36,877 nt of DNA, from positions 1 to 36,877 of IMG/VR virus record IMGVR_UViG_3300005663_000125; one strand, written 5' to 3'. Under the pieces are notes generated by a model, which was not told the DNA's origin, did not search any database, and worked only from the letters and a program-made list of their open reading frames with translations. This document shows, in pieces, positions 19,034-27,078 of this stretch. This DNA comes from a virus. The translations under genes were made by a program, and so were the position numbers. Positions within the stretch are counted from its first letter, which is position 1, and the number at the start of each line of letters is the position of its first letter.

Positions 19034-22000
19034 TTGGCGATCTCTCTTTTCAACTCTTCAAGATAACCTTCCTCGATTAGTTCTTGCCCTGCTTCTTTTA
19101 GAGCAGCATTGTAATTCTTCTCCCACTTTTTCAACAAAGCCACTATCTCAAGTTGGTTTTCCTTTGAATAACTGGAAATGAATTTTATAGCATCTTCGTT
19201 TGACATATTGCCAATTGGAGAACGGTTCCTTGCTGATTGCCTGAATACCTGCGATAAGTTTTTCAAGTCTTCAGGCGGTGTATCTCTGACAATTCCCTTT
19301 ATATATTCGGCAGCATCGTCAATATCCCCTACAAGAACCTGCCTTGCTATCAATTCGAGGCTTAAAGACCTTGGGCCCGGAATGCCTTTAGTAAATCCTA
19401 ATAATGACCGGCTTATAGTTTGCTTGACTACCCCAACTTGTTTACGATCCTTCTCTTGTTGGAAACGATATGCCCTGTCTCTCCATTTCACATAATGCTC
19501 GGTTAAATTATTTTCCTCAAAAAATGTTCGATCTATTTTGTCTAATATGCCTTGTGCTTGTTTTGCTGCTGGTACATCTTTTAAGAGAAATTTCTTTGTC
19601 GCATCCCTTAGCGTAGCAGGATCATTCATGGCTTCTATGCCGCCAACTGTTATATTTTTCAGTGAACCTATAGTTGGTCCAAATGCCCAATTAGTAATTC
19701 CATAAGTCAAATCCCATACGAGGCCGACTATGCCACCGTCTATTAAAGAATTTGCAATAGACCTTGATATATCTTTTGCATTTCTGCCATCAGGATCTCT
19801 CAGTGTTGATAATAAGGATTCGTCTTTATCTGTAATAAAATCGCGGGCGATATTGTAAATCTCACCGGCAAGCCAAGTGGCTATTATAAATCTTGCCAAT
19901 CTGGAAGCATCGCCCGTAGCCAAAGTATATTTCAATACATCTTTATATATGAATCTTAGTTGATCTGCCGACCATACCTTAAACTGTGCAGCAACTTGCA
20001 CAAAAGGCCTGTTGCCCCACCACATGCGTTTACTCGCCAAAGTCAATGGGAAAGCAGAATCAACGACTGTGCGATGCAAAACCTCAGACATAATTTCATC
20101 TGATATTTCTCCGGTTTCGGTAAATTTATCCACCAACTTTTCATTAGATATATCTTGCAAAACCCTGTTCCGCGTGGCAGATTGCGACTTACCAATAATG
20201 GTCAATAGCCGATTATATACTTTACCAACTGTGCCAGATTCTCCTCCCATCCGATGTAATATCCTAATATCGGCTTCGAGTTGCATTTGTTTGACCAAGG
20301 CAATATATGTTTGATTTCCTCTTTCACTTGCTATAAATGGTTTGCCAACAATTTGTATTACAGTCCCACCTTGACCTATACTTTCAGATAATTGACCATG
20401 TCCCATTACAGCGCCACGCCTTATCATCTCATCTTGTATTTTGCGAGATGTTTTCATCCACTTATTCAAAAAAGGCGGAAACTTGATAGTGGCCCTTATA
20501 TTAGTCCCTATTGTACCCTGAGAACTCTTTGTATATCTATCGAGCATATTGCGAGTAATAGTAAGCATAGATAGCGGAAGTTTTTCAATAAACTGTATCG
20601 CCCTCGCTCTTTTACTCCATTTTCTCGCTACTAACGAAGCTCTTGATTGTCCGTATTGAGCCTTAATATAATCTTCAAGTATATTGGCCTGATCTGGTCC
20701 TACTTCTTCCCTGAGACGTTCGATTGTTGTCTTTATACTCTTAAAATTACCATCTTTCGTTACACCCCATTGCCTTGCTCCCTCAATAGCTTCCCATCCA
20801 CCTTCAATTACACCGGGAAGCACTTTATCGGGATTCCACTCTCTCATGTCATTATCGAGAAATATCGTTCTCTCGCCCTCAAGATATGCTTCCGTATTGC
20901 GAAGTCGCTTTCTCCTGTATTCTTGCAAGGCCGCCACTGCCGCATCTACGTTCTTGAACCTTCCCCTGCTAACTTGTTCTTGTGCCCAAGCAAATACACG
21001 TTGCGATTTCAAACCTTGTGTTTCAGCCTCCTCTAAAAACTTAATACCCTTTTTATTTGCAACCTGCGGAAATGCCCTTCCTGTCAATTCTCCCTTGCGC
21101 AATCCAACATCAATAGCCTCGTTCTGCATAATATCAAGTTGTTCTTTAATTGATTCCGCTCTTTTAATAAGCCTATCAGGTATGGCGGTTCGATCTATTG
21201 CCCCATCAATAAGTTGAGCAACAATAACTTTATCTTTCCCATTTAACCCTTTGAGAGATGACTTTATATTTTGAGTAGTTGTTCCAACATTCGTAGCCGT
21301 GCGAAACGAAATCTCGTCAAACTCTCTTGCAATCTTTTTACCGACACTGCCCCAATGCAACACAGCGTCTTTTACCCTTAAAACATTACGACGAATAGCA
21401 TCTACCGTACTTGTAGGTTCGACAGTAGAAGATTTTTGCACTCCATCTATTGCTTTAGATTTAGTATCAGCAGTACGTTGACTTACCGGATCAGCTTCTA
21501 CTTGTTTTAATGTAGGTTCTGCCGGAACTAATGGCTCTTCTAATGCCGCCTCAAATTCAACATCTGACACTTTCCCTAAATCACGCTCTATTTTTGGCCT
21601 TGGACCATCTATGCGAAATATCTTGTTAGCAGCAAGACTGGTAACTCCTGGTACAGAAAATATACCAGCCTCAACAAGCAAATCTTCCATGCTTGGCAAT
21701 ATTTTATTAAAATCCTGTAATCCAGTCGCAGATCGAATAATTCTACCAAGTTGTTCTTCCCCCATTTCCTGAAGAATACCATCATAACCAACTTTAGAAG
21801 CACTTGCTTTCAGGAAATCCCCCATAGTTCTTGTTAATCCCTTGGCCTTGCCGCTTGTTATCCATTTCTGGGCTAATTCTTGTGCATATTTCGTCAATAC
21901 AGGAAACTGTTTCGCAAGTTTCCCTCCAGTAAATTTCACCACTTTACTCGTTCCCGTGCCTATCGCTTTACCAGAAATTTCTGTCAAGTTTTCAATATAT

Positions 22001-23007
22001 AAATCTACAAAACTTCGACCAAGGGCGGTAAATGGTCTGTCTGCATCGGCAAAAACAATAGCACCATCATCCGTTATTTGAATACCCTCTGCCATTTGAG
22101 AAACAGCACCTTCCATAACCCTTGGTATATTCACTGCTGTTCTTGCTAATGTCCCAAATCCAGCGGCAGCAACTCTCGTTGCAAACTTACCAACGCCATG
22201 ATCCGCAAATCTACCAAGTATTTTAGTTGCTACCCTTTTCGTTACAGCACTTCCCGTTCTAAATATTGGGCCTGTTAGAAGAAACTCTATCATAAATGCA
22301 GGCAACTCAACAACGCCTTCGGCTATTCTACCACCAACCGATATTCCCCTCTCTTGCCGTTCATTAAGTTCCTGTATCCATTCTTCAACAATTTCCATGT
22401 CTTTCTTTCTGAACTTCTCTACTGCCACTTTATCATAAATAAGCGAACCACCCAAAGCTAAAGGAGTACCAACGGGAACAGCACGCCCTGTTCTTTCATC
22501 ATCTACCATTGTTCCATCAGGTTGGTTAAGTCGCCATGCAGAATCGAAAACTTCCGTTATACGTTCAATCTTAAATATTGGACCAACAAACGGCAATAGT
22601 TCTAATGGCCTTGTATTCTTGATCGTTTCAACAAAACCAATTTTATTGGCCTCTCTATTTTCCGGTATATAACCACCCCATATTGTATTGTCACCTTTGA
22701 ATTTTTCGTAGTCCATGTATATATCATGGAATGGTACATTATTGGCCAATCCCCACGATAAATACATATCGGAAACGCCTTTATCTCTATCAAATTCATC
22801 TTGCGGTCTAAGGCCGGTAGGAATTGACGGTTCTTGTGGAGGCGATTCTGTGCCAATTTCATCCAGTCGATCAAGCAATTGTTGCTCTCTCATATCCAAT
22901 CCGGCAGGAGATAAATCATTAACGCCTGAAACCCCAAGAAGTTGCGATTCACGCTCTTCAAGTTCAGCAATTGATAATGAATTTAGTTGTTCATCCGTAA
23001 TTGGCAT
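19030..23007 (-). CDS. Large internal virion protein, T7 gp16-like ejection protein
   Basis: It encodes 1325 residues, almost the length of T7 gp16 (1318). It is the last of three ejection-type proteins, as gp16 is in T7. It is mostly helical with hydrophobic stretches around residues 200-340 and 420-470 and again after 1000 that could insert into membranes while DNA enters the cell. I see no transglycosylase motif at the N-terminus, unlike T7 gp16. The start overlaps the previous stop (TAATG) and the end overlaps the next start (ATGA). The call rests on length, order and composition. Confidence 0.65.
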   Translation of the reverse strand: MPITDEQLNSLSIAELEERESQLLGVSGVNDLSPAGLDMREQQLLDRLDEIGTESPPQEPSIPTGLRPQDEFDRDKGVSDMYLSWGLANNVPFHDIYMDYEKFKGDNTIWGGYIPENREANKIGFVETIKNTRPLELLPFVGPIFKIERITEVFDSAWRLNQPDGTMVDDERTGRAVPVGTPLALGGSLIYDKVAVEKFRKKDMEIVEEWIQELNERQERGISVGGRIAEGVVELPAFMIEFLLTGPIFRTGSAVTKRVATKILGRFADHGVGKFATRVAAAGFGTLARTAVNIPRVMEGAVSQMAEGIQITDDGAIVFADADRPFTALGRSFVDLYIENLTEISGKAIGTGTSKVVKFTGGKLAKQFPVLTKYAQELAQKWITSGKAKGLTRTMGDFLKASASKVGYDGILQEMGEEQLGRIIRSATGLQDFNKILPSMEDLLVEAGIFSVPGVTSLAANKIFRIDGPRPKIERDLGKVSDVEFEAALEEPLVPAEPTLKQVEADPVSQRTADTKSKAIDGVQKSSTVEPTSTVDAIRRNVLRVKDAVLHWGSVGKKIAREFDEISFRTATNVGTTTQNIKSSLKGLNGKDKVIVAQLIDGAIDRTAIPDRLIKRAESIKEQLDIMQNEAIDVGLRKGELTGRAFPQVANKKGIKFLEEAETQGLKSQRVFAWAQEQVSRGRFKNVDAAVAALQEYRRKRLRNTEAYLEGERTIFLDNDMREWNPDKVLPGVIEGGWEAIEGARQWGVTKDGNFKSIKTTIERLREEVGPDQANILEDYIKAQYGQSRASLVARKWSKRARAIQFIEKLPLSMLTITRNMLDRYTKSSQGTIGTNIRATIKFPPFLNKWMKTSRKIQDEMIRRGAVMGHGQLSESIGQGGTVIQIVGKPFIASERGNQTYIALVKQMQLEADIRILHRMGGESGTVGKVYNRLLTIIGKSQSATRNRVLQDISNEKLVDKFTETGEISDEIMSEVLHRTVVDSAFPLTLASKRMWWGNRPFVQVAAQFKVWSADQLRFIYKDVLKYTLATGDASRLARFIIATWLAGEIYNIARDFITDKDESLLSTLRDPDGRNAKDISRSIANSLIDGGIVGLVWDLTYGITNWAFGPTIGSLKNITVGGIEAMNDPATLRDATKKFLLKDVPAAKQAQGILDKIDRTFFEENNLTEHYVKWRDRAYRFQQEKDRKQVGVVKQTISRSLLGFTKGIPGPRSLSLELIARQVLVGDIDDAAEYIKGIVRDTPPEDLKNLSQVFRQSARNRSPIGNMSNEDAIKFISSYSKENQLEIVALLKKWEKNYNAALKEAGQELIEEGYLEELKREIAK

Positions 23008-24632
23008 TACTCTTTCAACCTCAATTGCTCTTTCCTTTTTCTTATGCGTTTCAGTTCTGCTCTTGCATCTTCTGCTGACAAATTATCGACCGGTGGCAAA
23101 GTAGGAATTGGTACTGTAGTTGGTGTAAGTATAACACGAGCCTGTTCCTCTTTTACAGTTTGCTCAAGTTCGTCGAGAGTCAGTTTTAAGCGTCTTTGGT
23201 ATTGTAATAATATTGCAAGTGATTCTTTCGCTATATCATTAGCCGAGACATCCTTTTTGGCCCTCATCTCACGTACGCGTTCATCGACTGCTCGTTCATA
23301 TAAATCTCTATTGTTTACTTCGGCCATAAATTGCCTATTGATATTTCTCTTGTCTTCTTCTGATAATCCAGATGCTCTAAGAAAATCAAGCAAATCTTCT
23401 TCACTCCGTACACCAACAAATCTCCTACTCATTAAACTCCGCCCATCCGCATAAGCATTTTTTACTGCTGTTGCTATAGATTTACTGTAAGCCTCTTCTA
23501 TACCTACGATAGCTGATTCTCTGTCTTCCAAATCTAACTTTGAGTATTCCCTAAGAAGAACTTGATCCGCTTGTTGACGATCAATGGCCCCTGCTGCCAA
23601 ATCAAGGGTTTGCCTGCGAACTTTTCCAACAGAAAATGGATCAGATTTCTCCGGGGCTACTCTTTGTAAATCTTTCATCATACTCTTAAAATCTGTATCT
23701 CTTATAAGACCAGCATCATGTTGCCTTTGCAGTTCTGTTAGACTTAAAGTTCCTTTGAAAAAATCTCCTATTGCCTTGCTGGTAGTTGTATTTATCAAAT
23801 CACGCTTAACTTCTTTTGCCCTTGCCTTGCCTATTTCAGCTACCGTATTGGCATGAGAGATAATATCAGTTATATCTTCATTTGACAAAGCCTCTTCGCT
23901 AATGACACCCCTGTCATCTTTTCTATCAGCACGCTCATCTTCAAGAACGCTTATGGTCAATTCTGGATTAGCCGAAGCAAGGTTTCTGAAATGTTCAACA
24001 TTAGCATTATTAAACTGCCTCTTGCCCCTTGCTACTGCGTCGTCATGGGCTTCTTTGGCCAATACTTTATTTGGGAATAGCTCCGGCCACATTAAATTCC
24101 ACGCATCTTCGGCTATTGCCTGGTCACTCTTACTGCCCGTACTATAAGCCATTTCAAGACCGGCAAGGATTGTCTTTTGTCCTGTATCGACAATAGTTCG
24201 CGCCTGTTGCAAGTTAAGTTGAGAAATCCATTCTGTATTCTTAGCTTCCAAACGAGCCATTGAAAGACTTTTCTCTTTGTCTGACATCAAATTATTGCCA
24301 GATATACTATTCTGCAAAGCCTTAAATTCTTCTTCTCTAAAACCGTCCCATTTTGTGTAATCCGGTTCGGTCTCTATTTTGGTCTGAATATTTCTGCCAG
24401 AAGCGTTCATCAAAGAAGTTGCGTTTATCCTCTCTGTCATATCCGCAATATCCTGGCGTTTTTGTGCTGCTTGTTTCAGGGTTATACCTATATTAGTTAC
24501 ACCTGCACCAAGCCGCTGCAATCCCTGCCCTATGGCCTCTGCCCCTGTATCGGCAATATCCAAAGGCAAAGGTGCCTGGCCAACTGTAGCCGGTTTAGTT
24601 ACTTGTCGTCTGTGTCGTGGTATCGGAGGCAT
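23007..24632 (-). CDS. Internal virion protein, T7 gp15-like
   Basis: It encodes 541 residues. Residues 1-30 are Pro-rich (MPPIPRHRRQVTKPATVG), followed by GAEAIGQGLQRLGAGVTNIG and long charged helices to the end, which is very basic and helical (RIRKRKEQLRLKE). This layout matches gp15-type ejection proteins in T7-like and related podoviruses, although T7 gp15 is longer (747 residues). It lies between the gp14-like and gp16-like proteins. In T7 these leave the head first and form a channel across the envelope. Confidence 0.65.
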   Translation of the reverse strand: MPPIPRHRRQVTKPATVGQAPLPLDIADTGAEAIGQGLQRLGAGVTNIGITLKQAAQKRQDIADMTERINATSLMNASGRNIQTKIETEPDYTKWDGFREEEFKALQNSISGNNLMSDKEKSLSMARLEAKNTEWISQLNLQQARTIVDTGQKTILAGLEMAYSTGSKSDQAIAEDAWNLMWPELFPNKVLAKEAHDDAVARGKRQFNNANVEHFRNLASANPELTISVLEDERADRKDDRGVISEEALSNEDITDIISHANTVAEIGKARAKEVKRDLINTTTSKAIGDFFKGTLSLTELQRQHDAGLIRDTDFKSMMKDLQRVAPEKSDPFSVGKVRRQTLDLAAGAIDRQQADQVLLREYSKLDLEDRESAIVGIEEAYSKSIATAVKNAYADGRSLMSRRFVGVRSEEDLLDFLRASGLSEEDKRNINRQFMAEVNNRDLYERAVDERVREMRAKKDVSANDIAKESLAILLQYQRRLKLTLDELEQTVKEEQARVILTPTTVPIPTLPPVDNLSAEDARAELKRIRKRKEQLRLKE

Positions 24633-24635
24633 AAT

Positions 24636-25115
24636 TTATCTTGATGCTCCTGCCGCTCCTGTTAATAACGAACCACCGGCAGCAAGGAATGAACCTTTTT
24701 CTGCCGCCTTTCCTCTTGCCCTTGCCGCCGCTCCCTGGAATCTTAGACCGAAAGCCTCGGACTCTCTAAAGTCGCCACGAAGGAAACCTTCCCTTAGAAT
24801 ATTAAGCCTGTCCTCTTCGAGGTCCTTGATAGTTTCGGCCATAACCAATAGCGGAGTACCCTCTGTCGCAAGGACTCCGCCTCTGGCAAAAGCTACTCTT
24901 TGGGCGCCTGTTATTCGCTTACCCTCTTTTTCAAATACTCTCGCTGCGTCTGTGGCGGCGTCCCTTTCGGCCTTGGCCCGTCGCTCGGCAAGAAGGGCGT
25001 TCTGCTCAAGTATTTCCTGCTGGAGCTTTGCCTGCTGCGCAGCGGCTGCGCCCTGCTGTATAGCACCAGCAGCGGATATGGCCGCGCCTGCTATCAATAA
25101 TGCTGCTCCACCCAT
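24636..25115 (-). CDS. Internal virion protein, T7 gp14-like
   Basis: It encodes 159 residues from ATG 25115. That start has GGAGG 7 bases upstream; the frame from 25172 overlaps the preceding gene and lacks a ribosome site. The protein begins MGGAALLIAGAAISAAGAIQ (a hydrophobic Ala/Gly segment), continues with an Ala/Gln/Glu-rich coiled coil (about 20-70), then VAFARGGVLATEGTPLLVMA, typical of gp14-type proteins, and ends with an Ala/Gly-rich stretch. T7 gp14 has 196 residues and forms the outer-membrane part of the ejection channel. Confidence 0.75.
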   Translation of the reverse strand: MGGAALLIAGAAISAAGAIQQGAAAAQQAKLQQEILEQNALLAERRAKAERDAATDAARVFEKEGKRITGAQRVAFARGGVLATEGTPLLVMAETIKDLEEDRLNILREGFLRGDFRESEAFGLRFQGAAARARGKAAEKGSFLAAGGSLLTGAAGASR

Positions 25116-25116
25116 A

Positions 25117-25443
25117 TCAACCTCCAAGCAAAGAAGAACCTGTTTGACCTGGCCCACCCAGAACCGAGCCACCCGTTAAAATAGTACCCTGCCTGCCAGC
25201 GGCGTTTATTCTCTGTCTGCGTCTTGCCCGTTCTTTTTGTAAAGTAGCTTGATCTAATGGCGTTGGCGCTGGCGCAGGGGCAGGCAAAGGTGGTATTTTA
25301 ACTTCCGGTGGCGCAGTTATATCGGCTAAAAAATCAGCACCCAGAACTTCGGCAGATGCCCCTATTTTAGAAAAGCCAACAACATCTTTGCCTAATCCTA
25401 CGCTTTTTTGTATTTTTTTGGCTCTTGGTAATCCACCTGTCAT
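25117..25443 (-). CDS. Small Pro-rich protein of the ejection module
   Basis: It encodes 108 residues. The middle is Pro/Ala-rich (IPPLPAPAPAPTPLDQATLQ) and the end is Gly-rich (GTILTGGSVLGGPGQTGSS). A small protein with a Pro-rich centre, a basic RRRQ stretch and a GTxLTG ending is often found directly before the gp14-like gene in podovirus-like phages, as I recall. Its role is unknown. It overlaps the end of the GNAT gene by 4 bases. Confidence 0.6.
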   Translation of the reverse strand: MTGGLPRAKKIQKSVGLGKDVVGFSKIGASAEVLGADFLADITAPPEVKIPPLPAPAPAPTPLDQATLQKERARRRQRINAAGRQGTILTGGSVLGGPGQTGSSLLGG

Positions 25444-25859
25444 AATATTTTCCCATAAATATATACATCTGTTCCATCTCTTGAGTGTTTTCTCTTACAA
25501 CCTTCGTATTCAAAACCTAAATGCTCAAGCATATTCTGGCCCGGAAGGAAATCAGCCCTTGACGATGCCTCTACCCGGCGCAATTGTTTTTCTTTAATTA
25601 GAACATCAAACATTTCATGCAGACATCTATAAGACTCGATTAAATTATCGCGCACGTCTTCGGTCATAAATGCCCATACTTCGCCGACACCTTCCCACTT
25701 CATCATTACACCGCCGACCATTAGTATTTTGCCGTCGAGCAGGGCGGTATATCCGTCAATCAAATCATAATTAAAATCTTCCATCTTCGGCTCGTTCTCA
25801 ATAGCGCGCTCCATAGCGTATTCCAAATCGCCTTCCTGTATTTTTCTTATCTCAATCAT
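25440..25859 (-). CDS. GNAT-like protein, T7 gp13-like position
   Basis: It encodes 139 residues. The strand-helix pattern MIEIRKIQEGDLEYAMERAI, then GKILMVGGVMMKW, EVWAFMTEDV, RRVEASSRADF and HLGFEYEGCKRKHS is that of GNAT acyltransferases as found just before the ejection proteins in T7-like phages, where gp13 assists assembly. The acetyl-CoA loop RxxGxG/A is not clear, so enzyme activity is doubtful. The start codon overlaps the stop of a 33-residue NUMOD4 fragment. Confidence 0.65.
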   Translation of the reverse strand: MIEIRKIQEGDLEYAMERAIENEPKMEDFNYDLIDGYTALLDGKILMVGGVMMKWEGVGEVWAFMTEDVRDNLIESYRCLHEMFDVLIKEKQLRRVEASSRADFLPGQNMLEHLGFEYEGCKRKHSRDGTDVYIYGKIL

Positions 25860-25957
25860 GCCAACTTTCTTTTTTTAGATATTACTTTTCCATAATTAGA
25901 AATAATATAATCTGGGTGGCAAACTACATCTTTCCATTGTTCTTGTAATTTTCTCAT
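25856..25957 (-). pseudogene. 33-residue NUMOD4-like fragment
   Basis: ATG 25957 to TGA 25856 encodes 33 residues. QWKDVVCHPDYIISNYGKV followed by ISKKRK matches the NUMOD4 motif that begins many HNH homing endonucleases (W-D-----Y-VS--G-VRS--R). Everything downstream of that motif is missing; instead the frame stops in ATGA with the GNAT start. AAGGGA lies upstream, so it may still be translated. It looks like the relic of an HNH gene. Confidence 0.5.
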
Positions 25958-25967
25958 AATATATCCC

Positions 25968-26633
25968 TTAATCGTTTCTGACGCCTAAATCAAAGGTGAA
26001 AGAAAGAACCGTCATTGGCTGTGGGTCGGTCTGTTTCACCATGACATCGCCACTTCTTCCATATCCGCCGGGCAGAGTTTGTTCGACATCTCCGGTAAAG
26101 TAAGGAAATTCGTCGCCCGTTCCGCCCGCATCCCGGTATTTGATATTGTCGAGGTGTTGAGCATCAGTGCCAATTTGACCTCCTACCGTTTTATTCAGAC
26201 TCGCAATTACTTTGGCCACCTTTTTGGTTGTTGCCAGACCCAGTCCTGATATATCCAGTTTCATGGGTTGCAATGTCGATTCGTACGCCAAACCGACGGA
26301 ATAACTAAATACCTCCGAAAGAACGGTAACACTGCCACCGGATACGGTATGCAATCCCAAAGATACCCCATTGGACAATACATAAACCTGCTCTCCCTCA
26401 AGATGGTCTAAGCCGGTTATGGTTGTAACCGCACTTTCGGTCTCTTCTCTAACAGAACCGCTTATAATTGATTCGGAAAATTGAATGTAAGTAGCGCCAC
26501 CCGATGTTGTAGTCAATTTGAAAGAATTGGCTGTCTTGTCCGATACGTAATGATTCGCATCGAGCCACGATATATACAGAAAATCCGTATTGGAGTATCC
26601 ATGATCCGGTATGTAAACGATCAAATCGGGCAT
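25968..26633 (-). CDS. C-terminal part of tail tubular protein B (gp12-like), separate cistron
   Basis: It encodes 221 residues. Residues 1-60 form a small beta domain (DHGYSNTDFLYISWLD, TANSFKL) of the kind inserted in phage tail proteins. TGLDHLEGEQVYVLSNGVSL (72-91), then GLAYESTLQPMKLDI and TGDVEQTLPG, and finally TDPQPMTVLSFTFDL are the C-terminal hallmarks of tail tubular protein B, normally in one chain with the part encoded at 27079-29364. Here a third gene separates the two parts. The product must assemble with the N-terminal protein if the nozzle is to be complete. Confidence 0.75.
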   Translation of the reverse strand: MPDLIVYIPDHGYSNTDFLYISWLDANHYVSDKTANSFKLTTTSGGATYIQFSESIISGSVREETESAVTTITGLDHLEGEQVYVLSNGVSLGLHTVSGGSVTVLSEVFSYSVGLAYESTLQPMKLDISGLGLATTKKVAKVIASLNKTVGGQIGTDAQHLDNIKYRDAGGTGDEFPYFTGDVEQTLPGGYGRSGDVMVKQTDPQPMTVLSFTFDLGVRND

Positions 26634-26657
26634 TTACTCGTGTCCTATCTTTTTCAT
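26634..26657 (-). CDS. 7-residue leader peptide (possible)
   Basis: ATG 26657 to TAA 26634 encodes MKKIGHE. AAGGAA lies upstream and the TAA is directly followed by the ATG of the tubular B C-terminal cistron. It may couple translation between the inserted gene and that cistron. Evidence is position only. Confidence 0.25.
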   Translation of the reverse strand: MKKIGHE

Positions 26658-26670
26658 TATATTATTCCTT

Positions 26671-27069
26671 TTAATATCCCCAAACCCACCAGTATATGCT
26701 TCTTGTACTTACCGAATCACTATTCGTAACTCGAAGTATAGATGTTTCTGAACCTGATTTTGGTGATACATTTGCTGGCTGGTCTATATTAGTAGCAGCG
26801 GTGGAATAACTTACTTGTGCGGTTTTAACTCCAGTAGGAAAAGCTACGCCATAAGTAACTTCGACAGTTGTGTTCGTTCCCACACTAACAGTTCCTTGTT
26901 TTAATATAAGTCCATTTGGAAATGTAACACTTTCTCCTCCCGTGTAAGAAGCAGGGGTCCAATCCTCTTGGTTATGTGTACCGTTCGCGCTATGCCCCAC
27001 TAAAAGAAAAGCATTGTATAAAGTAGCCCAAACGCCTTCACTTCCGCCATCAGTTGGTAAACTTGCCAT
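26671..27069 (-). CDS. Tail-tip-like protein inserted in the tail tubular B gene
   Basis: It encodes 132 residues. TFPNGLILKQGTVSVGTNTT, then FPTGVKTAQVSYSTAA and a final SIYWWVWGY are like the C-terminal receptor-binding domain of phage tail fibres (gp53-type: GLxLQxG, aFPT, ending YWxxxGY). AGGAG lies 6 bases before the ATG. It has the same frame as the upstream tubular B part, separated by one TAG and three codons, so readthrough would fuse the two. It may display a receptor-binding tip at the nozzle; this is inferred. Confidence 0.65.
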   Translation of the reverse strand: MASLPTDGGSEGVWATLYNAFLLVGHSANGTHNQEDWTPASYTGGESVTFPNGLILKQGTVSVGTNTTVEVTYGVAFPTGVKTAQVSYSTAATNIDQPANVSPKSGSETSILRVTNSDSVSTRSIYWWVWGY

Positions 27070-27078
27070 AACTAACTC

